Source of the DNA: Chloroflexota bacterium
GTDB lineage: Bacteria; Chloroflexota; Dehalococcoidia; JACQGW01
Length of the DNA: 13,413 nucleotides
Direction of reading: 5' to 3'
NCBI GenBank assembly: GCA_016199325.1
Contig: JACQGW010000362.1
Location: forward strand, 1-13,413
The notes below the pieces were generated by a model that was given only the letters and a program-made list of their open reading frames with translations, made no database searches and had not been told where the DNA came from. Shown in pieces: positions 1-5,671 of the stretch. Within the stretch, counting starts at the first letter, position 1. The number at the start of each line of letters is the position of its first letter. A program made the translations under genes and the position numbers.

Positions 1-601
1 GATACTGGATGGTCTCGGTGATCTCCAGCTCGCCGCGCGCCGACGGCTTGATGGCGTTGACCGCCTCGACCACGCGGTGGTCGAACATGTAGATGCCGAT
101 GACGGCCAGGTCGGAGATGAACGCCTTCGGCTTCTCGATCAGACGCTCGACGCGCCCATCGGTCACGACGGCGACGCCAAAGTCCTGCGGGTTGTGGACC
201 TGGTTCAGGATGATCAGGCTGTTGGGCTGCCCGCTCTGGAAGCGCCGGACCATGCCGCCGATGCCCTCGCGGATGAAGTTGTCGCCCAGGAAGAGGATGA
301 ACCGCTCCTTCCCGATGAACGGTTCGGCGATCTTGACGGCGTGGGCGATGCCGAGCGGCTGTGGCTGGTCGATGTACGTGATGCGGGCGCCGAACCGGTC
401 GCCGTCGCCGACGGCGGCGATCACCTGGTCGCGCGTGTCCCCGACGACGACGCCGATGTCGGTGACGCCGGCGCCGACGAGGTTCTCGATGGCGTAGAAG
501 AGGACCGGCTTGTTGGCGACGGGCACGAGCTGCTTGGCGCCGGTGTAGGTGAGCGGCCGAAGGCGTGTCCCTTTGCCGCCGCTCAGGATCAATCCCTTCA
601 T
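1..601 (-). CDS. rfbA: Glucose-1-phosphate thymidylyltransferase (RmlA/RfbA type), 3' end outside window
   Basis: Cytoplasmic nucleotidyltransferase that would make dTDP-glucose from dTTP and glucose-1-phosphate, the first step to dTDP-rhamnose and related sugars for surface polysaccharide. Seen: the first 200 residues, opening MKGLILSGGKGTRLRPLT, the G-G-x-G-T-R-L nucleotide-binding signature, followed by KQLVPVANKP (sugar-phosphate loop), LGDNF (metal-binding Asp, about residue 107) and IEKPK. The C-terminus lies beyond the window edge. The text resembles the long RmlA/StrD subfamily (about 350 residues) rather than the short enterobacterial form, but this cannot be settled from a partial sequence. 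ATG at 601 has AGAGGAAG about 10 bases upstream. It follows the CpsB-like gene on the same strand with 73 bp between, so the two probably form an exopolysaccharide operon. A uridylyl- or cytidylyltransferase is less likely. Confidence 0.9.
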   Translation of the reverse strand, partial: MKGLILSGGKGTRLRPLTYTGAKQLVPVANKPVLFYAIENLVGAGVTDIGVVVGDTRDQVIAAVGDGDRFGARITYIDQPQPLGIAHAVKIAEPFIGKERFILFLGDNFIREGIGGMVRRFQSGQPNSLIILNQVHNPQDFGVAVVTDGRVERLIEKPKAFISDLAVIGIYMFDHRVVEAVNAIKPSARGELEITETIQY

Positions 602-674
602 CTGTGAAACACTTCCTCTTTGCAGCACTTTCTTGAGGTTTCTCTGAGAGCTAAGAAGCTCCCCCGGGGGGTAC

Positions 675-1454
675 TCACCGCTTCCAGAATGCCCAGGACC
701 GCCAGCCGGTTCGGAATGGCTCCGGCGGGGCGACCACCAGGTCGGCGTTGGCGACGATGGCAGCGGGGCGCTCTTGAACGAGCGCCTGGGCGGGCACTCC
801 CCCGAGGATCGTGCTGGCTTCGTCCAGCCCTTCCGTCAGGACGGGGCGGCGGGCACCGCGGCTCGTGTGCGCGTCGGTGGCGAGGAAGTGGATCAGGCCG
901 TGCTGAAGCAGCTTCCGGGCGGTTTCCCGTGCCTCCCGGCCGAAGGTGCCCGTCAGGCTTGCCGCGTTCATCTGGGCCAGGATGCCGCGGTCGACGAGGT
1001 TCCAGAAGCGCTGCGGGTCACGCTGGATCGAGGCGTTGCGCTCGGGATGGGCCAGGATCGGGACGATGCCGCGCAACTGGATCTCGAACAGCAACTGGTC
1101 GGTGCAGGGCGGATACTGGTGCATCGGCAGCTCGACGAGCAGGTAGCGGCTCCCGGCGAGCGGAAAGACGTGGCCGGCGTCGAGCAGGCGAACGAGATCC
1201 GGCGTCATGTACGCCTCGACCCCCACCAGAACCTCGACCGGCACCTCTTCGGCGGCCAGGCGCTGCTGCAGCTCGGCGACTCGCCTGGCCGTCGCGTCGC
1301 GGGTGCAATCGTAGCCCCACTGCGAGCTGTGGGGCGTCGCGACGATGGTCGAGATGCCGTCGGCGGCCGCGGCGCGCGCCATCGCGACGGCCTCCTCGAT
1401 CGTCTCGGCACCGTCGTCGACGTCCGGCAGGATATGATGATGGATGTCGATCAT
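675..1454 (-). CDS. cpsB: CpsB/YwqE-type PHP-domain tyrosine-protein phosphatase
   Basis: Metal-dependent phosphatase of the PHP family. Characterised members (CpsB, YwqE) remove phosphate from the BY-kinase that controls capsule or exopolysaccharide export. The 259-residue product is full length for the family. Seen motifs: DIHHHILPDVDDG (residues 3-15, metal-binding D-x-H-x-H), VATPH (38-42), VGVEAY with a metal-ligand Glu at about 80, ILAHPERN (133-140) and LATDAH (191-196). The last 20 residues are aromatic and basic. ATG at 1454 lies only 12 bases from a very good -10 box, and no Shine-Dalgarno fits in the remaining leader, so the mRNA looks leaderless. It precedes the RmlA-like gene, which supports a polysaccharide role. 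No BY-kinase is visible in the window, so the substrate is inferred. Confidence 0.9.
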   Translation of the reverse strand: MIDIHHHILPDVDDGAETIEEAVAMARAAAADGISTIVATPHSSQWGYDCTRDATARRVAELQQRLAAEEVPVEVLVGVEAYMTPDLVRLLDAGHVFPLAGSRYLLVELPMHQYPPCTDQLLFEIQLRGIVPILAHPERNASIQRDPQRFWNLVDRGILAQMNAASLTGTFGREARETARKLLQHGLIHFLATDAHTSRGARRPVLTEGLDEASTILGGVPAQALVQERPAAIVANADLVVAPPEPFRTGWRSWAFWKR

Positions 1455-1466
1455 AGCCGTCCGCGA

Positions 1467-1495
1467 AGTATAGGGAGGCCGCCGGGGGCTGTCAA
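1467..1495 (-). promoter_or_regulatory. Sigma-70-like promoter of the cpsB-rfbA unit
   Basis: On the minus strand, -35 TTGACA (1495-1490), 17 bp spacer and -10 TATACT (1472-1467). The ATG at 1454 begins only 12 bases after the -10 box, so the predicted start of transcription (about 1460) leaves a leader of roughly 5-6 bases. Confidence 0.8.
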
Positions 1496-1520
1496 CCCGT
1501 TCGGAACGACATCCAGCGGT

Positions 1521-1548
1521 TTGACATCTGCCCCGGGCGGGCTACAAT
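1521..1548 (+). promoter_or_regulatory. Sigma-70-like promoter of the threonine aldolase gene
   Basis: TTGACA (1521-1526), 16 bp spacer and TACAAT (1543-1548) on the plus strand. The predicted leader is about 37 bases and contains the ribosome-binding site GGGAGAG (1581-1587). It is back to back with the cpsB promoter; the two -35 boxes are 25 bp apart, so the polymerases could interfere. Confidence 0.75.
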
Positions 1549-1592
1549 GGGGGACCGGGACTGTGACGAGTCCAAGATTGGGGAGAGATGAC

Positions 1593-2645
1593 ATGGCACC
1601 AATTGACCTGCGCAGTGATACCGCCACGCGACCTTCGGCGGCGATGCGGGCGGCGATGGCGGCGGCCGAGGTCGGCGACGACAGCATGCACGAGGACCCG
1701 ACGGTGATTCGGCTCGAAGAGCGCTCGGCCGAGCTGCTCGGCAAAGAGGCCGCGCTCTACCTGGCGAGCGGCACGATGAGCAACCTGGTCGCCCAGCTCG
1801 CCCTTTGCCGGCCCGATCAGCGCCGGATCCTCCTGGCGAACTCCCACATCAACCGCTCGGGCACCGGCGACCCCTGGCTTCCTCGCTACATCGAGCGAAC
1901 CGAGGTGCCGACCGATGCGCGCGGGGTCGCCCTGCTCGAACCGCTCATCGCCGCGTTCGACGCCCCCAGCGCGGCGCCCGTGGGCATGTTCAGCTTCGAG
2001 AACACGCACAACGCGGCCGGTGGGATCGCGCTGGCGCCGGCAGAAACGGCGGCGATGATCGACGTCGCCCGCCGGCGCGGCGTGCCGATCCACCTGGACG
2101 GCGCCCGGATCTTCAACGCCGCGGTCAAGCTCGGCGTGCCGGCAAAGGATCTGGCGGCCGGCGCCGACTCGGTCGCGTTCTGCATCTCGAAGGGGCTCGG
2201 CGCGCCGGTCGGCTCGGTGCTCTGTGGCAGCGCCGACATCATCTCTCGGGCGCGGGAGATGCGGAAGCATATCGGCGGGTCGATGCGGCAGGCCGGCATC
2301 ATCGCCGCGGCGGGGATCGTCGCGCTCGACACGATGATCGACCGCCTGGCCGAGGATCATGCCAACGCCCGCTGGCTGGCGGAGCAGTTGGCGCAGATCC
2401 CTGGGTTCACCGTGGACCCGGCGCGGGTGGAGACAAACCTGATCTTCGTCCAGGCGAGCGGGTTCGACGGCGTGGCATTCCAGCGGGCGCTGAACGACCG
2501 GGGCATCAAGGTGGGCCGGCCGATGAACGGCCGCATGCGCTTCGTCACCCACGTCGACGTCGACCGGCCGTCGCTCGAGCGGGCGGTCGAGGCCATCGCC
2601 GAGGTCATCCAGCAGCTCGCGCAGCCGATTCCGGTGGCGGGGTGA
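1593..2645 (+). CDS. ltaE: Low-specificity L-threonine aldolase (PLP-dependent)
   Basis: Fold-type I PLP enzyme that cleaves L-threonine or L-allo-threonine to glycine and acetaldehyde in the cytoplasm. The 350-residue length fits the family. Seen: DLRSDTATRPS at the N-terminus, SGTMSN (phosphate-binding turn, 59-64), SH at 84-85 (a His that stacks on PLP in known aldolases), FENTHN (135-140), HLDGARIFNA (167-176; Asp169 contacts the pyridine nitrogen, Arg172 the carboxylate) and SKGLGAPVGS (199-208) with Lys200 as the Schiff-base lysine. The stretch after His85 (residues 86-100, NRSGTGDPWLPRYIE) differs from the usual Y-E-x-G-G region but has normal length, so no frameshift is implied. ATG at 1593 has GGGAGAG six bases upstream. 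A much longer reading frame runs in from 774, but its upstream part is antisense to cpsB and is not part of this gene. Confidence 0.92.
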   Translation: MAPIDLRSDTATRPSAAMRAAMAAAEVGDDSMHEDPTVIRLEERSAELLGKEAALYLASGTMSNLVAQLALCRPDQRRILLANSHINRSGTGDPWLPRYIERTEVPTDARGVALLEPLIAAFDAPSAAPVGMFSFENTHNAAGGIALAPAETAAMIDVARRRGVPIHLDGARIFNAAVKLGVPAKDLAAGADSVAFCISKGLGAPVGSVLCGSADIISRAREMRKHIGGSMRQAGIIAAAGIVALDTMIDRLAEDHANARWLAEQLAQIPGFTVDPARVETNLIFVQASGFDGVAFQRALNDRGIKVGRPMNGRMRFVTHVDVDRPSLERAVEAIAEVIQQLAQPIPVAG

Positions 2646-2651
2646 TGGATT

Positions 2652-2746
2652 CCCCCCTACCCCCGGCCCCTTCCCCCACTGCGGGGGGAAGGGGAAACGA
2701 GGGGATTCCCCTCTCCCCCCAGTGGGAGAGGGGCCGGGGGTGAGGG
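2652..2746. repeat. GC-rich palindromic intergenic repeat (TPGPSP-type), possible bidirectional terminator
   Basis: A 95 bp imperfect palindrome between convergent genes. Outer arms at about 2655-2682 and 2719-2746 are inverted copies of a CCCCGGCCCCTTCCCCCACTG-like block. Each half holds its own smaller hairpin (2671-2690 and 2709-2732). Translated in some frames it gives the LTPGPSP/PLPPAPSP strings common in spurious ORFs of many high-GC genomes, a sign of a dispersed repeat family. Its place between the ends of ltaE and hyuB would suit stopping transcription from both sides, but there is no T-run. Confidence 0.8.
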
Positions 2747-2812
2747 AACCCGCCCGGTCGTGCACGCAGTACTGCCCCCGATACTACTGCGGCGTTCGGT
2801 CCCTGGTGAACT

Positions 2813-4462
2813 TCATCTGGGCGTGTAGCCGTACGCGGCCGCCGCCTGTTCCCGGGAGATCTTCTCCTCCCGCAGGTCGCGGGCGACGAGCTCCCGGTCT
2901 CGTGCTCGCGGGTCTCCATAGCCGCCGCCCCCTGGCGTGATGAGCGAGATGCCTTCGCCCGTCCTCAGAAGGTAGGGATCACAAGCAGGGCCCTTGTTCG
3001 GATCCCGATGGAGGACCATTCTGAGGCCGGCACCCTCTTTCCCGCCGAACAGCCCCCACGGCGCCGTCGTTACCCGAGTGATGCTCCGGCTGGCCAGCGC
3101 CTCACCCTCGACGACGTGGATCTGCCGGTGGACGCCCATCCCTCCTCGCCAGCGACCAGGGCCGCCGGAGTCCAGCACCAGCTCGTATCGGTCGACCATC
3201 AGGGGGTACTCGCTTTCCAGGCACTCCACGGGCAGGTTCGACGTGTTGGTAACGTGCACCTGGACGCCCTCCATCCCGTCCTTCGTCGCTCGAGCGCCAA
3301 ACCCGCCGCCTTGTGTCTCCTTGTACACGTAGAAGTTCCCGGTCCGTGGGTCCACCCCCGAGAAGCCCATGCCGGCGTTGGTGCCGTTACAGGCGGCGAT
3401 GATCCGGTCGGGCACGGCCGGTGCCAGCGCGCCGTGGACGAGGTCGACAACCCGTTGGCACGTCTGCGTGCGTGCGGCGACGGCCGCGGGCGGATCGCAA
3501 TTCAGGATGCTCCCCTTCGGCGCCGAGACCGTGATTGCCCGGTAGAGCCCCGCATTCGGCAGGATCGTCGGGTCGACGACGGTCTTCACCGCGTAGTAGA
3601 CCGTCGCCAGGAGCGCCGTCCAGACCATATTGAGCGACGACCGCACCTGCGGTGGTCCGTCGAAGGCGAGATGCATCCGATCGTCCTGCACCGTGATCTC
3701 GACGCCGAGCTGAAGGACGTCCGGGAGCTCCTCGGAGTCGAAGGAATCGACGAAGCGGTAGACCCCGTCGGGGATCCCGGCGATGCCAGTGCGCGTCTTC
3801 CGTTCGGCGTAGTTCAGCAACTCGTCGCCGGCAGCCCGCACCGTTTCCCTGCCATATTTCTCACACAGGTTCTGGAACCGGACCACGCCGACGCGGTTCG
3901 CTGCGTACTGTGCCCGCAGGTCGGCGATTCGCTCCTTCGGCACCTGGCAGTTCAGGAGGATAAGCTCGAGGACGTCCTCCTGCAGGTTGTCCTCGTTGTA
4001 CAGCCGCACCACCGGGATCCGCAGCCCTTCCTGATAGATGTGGGCGTGGCCGCGGTCGACGAAGTCGGCGTGGTCCGCCAGGTTGGCGGCGTAAGCAACG
4101 ATCTCGCCTTCGAAGAAGACCGGTGAGGCCAGCACGATGTCTGGCAGGTGGGTGCCGCCCCCGCTATAGGCGTCGTTCCCGATGAATACGTCCCCCGGGC
4201 GGATCTGCGAGGGCGGGTAGCGCCGGGTGATCTCCTCGACGATCCCCAGGAGGGAGCCGAGGTGAATCGGAATGTGCTCGGCCTGCGCCAGCGTCTGGCC
4301 GCGCGCGTCGAAGAGCGCAGTCGAGCAATCCCGGCGCTCCTTTATGTTCGTGGAGTAAGAGGCCCGGATCAGGGCCATTCCCATCTCTTCGACGATCGAC
4401 GAAAGCGCGTTGCCAATGACCTCGACGGTAATGGGGTCCAGGGTTCGGGTCTGGCTGTACAT
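2813..4462 (-). CDS. hyuB: Hydantoinase B / acetone carboxylase alpha-type protein (HyuB family)
   Basis: Member of the HyuB family, whose partners are usually ATP-dependent HyuA subunits (N-methylhydantoinase, 5-oxoprolinase, acetone or acetophenone carboxylases). Substrate unknown. The 549-residue length is normal. Seen: DPITVEVIGNAL near the N-terminus, RDCSTALFDARG, HIPIHLGS, GDVFIGNDAYSGGGTHLPDI, an EGLRIP segment, NAGMGFSG and QGGGFGARATKDG in the second half, and the C-terminal glycine-rich TPGGGGYGDP followed by D-x-x-x-V-x-x-D. ATG at 4462 is preferred over one ten codons upstream because GAGGAGAG lies just before it. No hyuA or acetone carboxylase beta/gamma gene is adjacent: the downstream neighbour is convergent and the upstream region is divergent. 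The metal-site segment reads DHADFVDRGHAHIYQEG rather than the commoner H-H-A-D-V-G-G. Function beyond family is unassigned. Confidence 0.88.
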   Translation of the reverse strand: MYSQTRTLDPITVEVIGNALSSIVEEMGMALIRASYSTNIKERRDCSTALFDARGQTLAQAEHIPIHLGSLLGIVEEITRRYPPSQIRPGDVFIGNDAYSGGGTHLPDIVLASPVFFEGEIVAYAANLADHADFVDRGHAHIYQEGLRIPVVRLYNEDNLQEDVLELILLNCQVPKERIADLRAQYAANRVGVVRFQNLCEKYGRETVRAAGDELLNYAERKTRTGIAGIPDGVYRFVDSFDSEELPDVLQLGVEITVQDDRMHLAFDGPPQVRSSLNMVWTALLATVYYAVKTVVDPTILPNAGLYRAITVSAPKGSILNCDPPAAVAARTQTCQRVVDLVHGALAPAVPDRIIAACNGTNAGMGFSGVDPRTGNFYVYKETQGGGFGARATKDGMEGVQVHVTNTSNLPVECLESEYPLMVDRYELVLDSGGPGRWRGGMGVHRQIHVVEGEALASRSITRVTTAPWGLFGGKEGAGLRMVLHRDPNKGPACDPYLLRTGEGISLITPGGGGYGDPRARDRELVARDLREEKISREQAAAAYGYTPR

Positions 4463-4473
4463 CTCTCTCCTCG

Positions 4474-4488
4474 TGCATGGCACATGCA
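4474..4488. promoter_or_regulatory. Dyad operator candidate in the hyuB leader
   Basis: TGCATG-GCA-CATGCA, a perfect 6 bp inverted repeat with a 3 bp centre. It lies between the predicted -10 region and the ribosome-binding site of hyuB, where a repressor would block transcription. The regulator is not identified. Confidence 0.45.
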
Positions 4489-4516
4489 ACATGTCACGAC
4501 CGGGTTAGTTTGTCAA
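4488..4516 (-). promoter_or_regulatory. Probable promoter of hyuB
   Basis: Minus strand: perfect -35 TTGACA (4516-4511), 17 bp spacer and a weak -10 CATGTT (4493-4488, three of six consensus bases). The weak -10 with an adjoining dyad suggests activator dependence or repression. Confidence 0.45.
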
Positions 4517-4547
4517 GATGGGGCTTGCGGTCCGGCGACAGAATCAC

Positions 4548-4577
4548 TGGACAACAACAGGCTCGCCGGTCTAGAAT
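4548..4577 (+). promoter_or_regulatory. Probable promoter of the c-di-AMP riboswitch operon
   Basis: TGGACA (4548-4553), 18 bp spacer and TAGAAT (4572-4577). Transcription would start near 4584, about 40 bases before the conserved riboswitch core, giving a leader of about 250 bases. Confidence 0.5.
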
Positions 4578-4621
4578 AGAGCGCGCACCTGATCAGAGGG
4601 CGGACGGCAGGAAGCTCCAAC

Positions 4622-4765
4622 GTATCGACAATTGCACAGCGGCCGAATCTCCGCGAGGGGAACGGGGGAACCACTTTCTTGGGGTGAATCCGACACGGGT
4701 CGGTAGGGTACTTTCGGACCCGAACCCGGCAGCTTACCTCGTAGGCATCCGAAAGAGGGATCGTC
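4622..4765 (+). promoter_or_regulatory. c-di-AMP riboswitch (ydaO-yuaA leader)
   Basis: The segment matches the conserved strings of the ydaO-yuaA RNA in the right order: CCGAATCT (4643-4650), GGGGGAACCA (4664-4673), GGGGTGAATCC (4681-4691), GGTAGGG (4702-4708), GGACCCGAACCCGGCAG (4716-4732, allowing for edge bases) and the strongly conserved CTTACCTCGTAGGC ending at about 4746. Members bind two c-di-AMP molecules and are normally OFF switches acting by premature termination. An intrinsic terminator follows directly, then a receptor gene. The 7-mer GAACCCG in the conserved core (4722-4728) recurs in the 5' arm of the terminator (4770-4776). The core could therefore pair with the terminator's 3' arm (4789-4795) as an antiterminator when ligand is absent. 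Exact ends of the P1 stem were not resolved. Confidence 0.88.
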
Positions 4766-4767
4766 GG

Positions 4768-4803
4768 GAGAACCCGAGGCGATCGCCTCGGGTTCTCTGT
4801 TTG
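4768..4803 (+). terminator. Intrinsic terminator, expression platform of the riboswitch
   Basis: Bases 4768-4797 form a perfect inverted repeat: a 13 bp stem GAGAACCCGAGGC/GCCTCGGGTTCTC with the loop GATC, followed by TGTTTG. It ends 18 bases before the GGGAGGG ribosome-binding site of the first receptor gene, so readthrough is needed for expression. The T-tract is short, but the stem is very stable. Confidence 0.85.
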
Positions 4804-4831
4804 CGCCGGAATCGTGCATCGGGAGGGAACC

Positions 4832-5212
4832 ATGCGAAAACTGCTCGTCATCATCGCAGGCGCCGAGGACGTCGAGGACCTGATGAGCGCCATCGTCGCG
4901 CTCGGCGAACGGGCCACGCGCGTGGCCGGCACCGGCGGCTTTCTCCAGCAGGAGGGCGCGGTGGTGCTCAGTTGCGTGGCACCGCACCGAGTGGCGGACG
5001 TGCTGGCGGCGGTGCGCGGCATCTGCCATCGGCGGACGACGTTCCTGATCCCGCCCAGCCTCGACTACGGGGCGCTGCCGGTCGAAGCGGTCGAGGTCGA
5101 GGTGGGCGGAGCCGTGGTCTTTGTGCTCGACGTCGAGCGGACCGCATTCCTGGCGGACGGCGCCGACCGGGCGACCCGCGCCGGTCGGCCGGCCGAGACC
5201 CGCGCGCCGTGA
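4832..5212 (+). CDS. PII-like c-di-AMP receptor, divergent DarA/PstA paralogue (first of pair)
   Basis: A 126-residue protein of the DarA/PstA (DUF970) family, trimeric PII-like proteins that bind c-di-AMP between subunits. Set against B. subtilis DarA from memory, it aligns with an offset of one: MRKLLVIIAG (strand 1), ERATRVAGTGGFL (26-38), and VEVEVGGAVVFVLDVE (88-103), the strand pair after the B-loop. It keeps the equivalents of Arg26, Thr28 and the GGFL turn. The asparagine of the G-N-T-T loop is replaced (QQEGAVV) and the following glycine is Cys48. About 17 extra residues follow the family's usual C-terminus and are Arg/Ala-rich. ATG at 4832 has GGGAGGG five bases upstream. It sits directly behind a c-di-AMP riboswitch and 25 bp before a second receptor gene. 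Whether it still binds c-di-AMP is open. Confidence 0.85.
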   Translation: MRKLLVIIAGAEDVEDLMSAIVALGERATRVAGTGGFLQQEGAVVLSCVAPHRVADVLAAVRGICHRRTTFLIPPSLDYGALPVEAVEVEVGGAVVFVLDVERTAFLADGADRATRAGRPAETRAP

Positions 5213-5237
5213 AGCGATTTGGGAAGGAGTGAGCACC

Positions 5238-5495
5238 ATGCGGCTTTTGATCGCGGTCGTGGAGGACAACGCAGCCGGCAAGATCGTCGACGCGCTGGTG
5301 GCGGGCGCCATCGGCGTCACGCGGCTGGCGACCACGGGCGGCTTTCTCCGGCGGGGCAACACCACGCTCCTCGTCGGCGTCGAAGACGATCAGGTCGACC
5401 GAGCCCTCGCCATCATGCGCGAGGCGTACGGCCCACGTCCGGAGCCAAGCGGCCCCGTCTTCGTCCTGCCCGTCGGCCAGACGGTCCGGGTCTAG
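5238..5495 (+). CDS. darA: PII-like c-di-AMP receptor DarA/PstA, short form (second of pair)
   Basis: An 85-residue DarA/PstA-family protein. Residues 1-62 align with B. subtilis DarA without gaps: MRLLIAVVEDN, VTRLATTGGFLRRGNTTLLVGVED (split here: VTRL, ATTGGFLRRGNTTLL, VGVED). Thr28, Gly35, Phe36, Leu37, Asn41 and Gly47, positions in or near the nucleotide site of the family, are all kept; the equivalent of Arg26 is Gly. The family is usually about 109 residues. Here the section after helix 2 is cut: no B-loop and no P-V-E-V-E-V-G-G strand, and the C-terminus runs straight to SGPVFVLPV. The ATG at 5238 has GGGAAGGAG eight bases upstream; a GTG three codons earlier is in frame but overlaps that site. 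It is co-transcribed with the first paralogue and so shares its riboswitch. Confidence 0.9.
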   Translation: MRLLIAVVEDNAAGKIVDALVAGAIGVTRLATTGGFLRRGNTTLLVGVEDDQVDRALAIMREAYGPRPEPSGPVFVLPVGQTVRV

Positions 5496-5510
5496 AATAC
5501 CAGACAAGCC

Positions 5511-5653
5511 AACCGCAGAGACGCAGAGGACGCAGAGAACGAGGCTTCTGGTTCAGGGTTCGTGGTTTGTCGTTGAGACGATGCTCCTCGAACCAGAAAC
5601 TTGAAACCACAAACCAAGAAACCCGTCTCTGCGTCCTCTGCGCCTCTGCGGTT
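5511..5653. repeat. Long inverted repeat at convergent gene ends
   Basis: Left arm 5511-5539 and right arm 5625-5653 are inverted copies with two mismatches in 29 bases (AACCGCAGAGACGCAGAGGA and onward, against CTCTGCGTCCTCTGCG and onward). Between them lie TTCTGGTTCAGGG-like and AACCAGAAACTTGAAACCAC-like segments. The second of these (5591-5624) recurs almost exactly at 9279-9311. The element fills the gap between the second receptor gene (plus) and the HAD gene (minus). No reading frame or transposase is present. It looks like a dispersed palindromic element, and the long stem could end transcription from both sides. Confidence 0.85.
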
Positions 5654-5671
5654 CGTCTCGCCTTGGCGTCC

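Noticed and set aside
77..607. Plus-strand frame opposite the rfbA gene
   Set aside because: The minus strand carries the unmistakable RmlA signature; the plus frame is Asp/Ala/Val-rich noise.
661..670. CCCCCGGGGG palindrome before the rfbA gene
   Set aside because: Short, with no T-run and no clear partner; nothing supports a regulatory role beyond its self-complementarity.
774..1592. N-terminal extension of the threonine aldolase on the plus strand
   Set aside because: It would be antisense to the intact cpsB gene and span its promoter. The aldolase has its own promoter and ribosome-binding site at 1521-1587.
1542..2765. Minus-strand frame of 407 residues opposite the threonine aldolase
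   Set aside because: No motif, Arg/Asp/His-rich composition, starts in the palindromic repeat. Antisense shadow.
2779..2805. GCAGTACTGC-like short palindromic bases downstream of hyuB
   Set aside because: Too short to be a terminator and without a T-tract; expected by chance in GC-rich DNA.
3008..4126. Plus-strand frame of 372 residues opposite hyuB
   Set aside because: No recognisable motif and entirely within the well-supported hyuB gene.
5511..5653. Possible CRISPR array or tandem repeat
   Set aside because: The units are inverted, not direct, and there is no regular spacer pattern.
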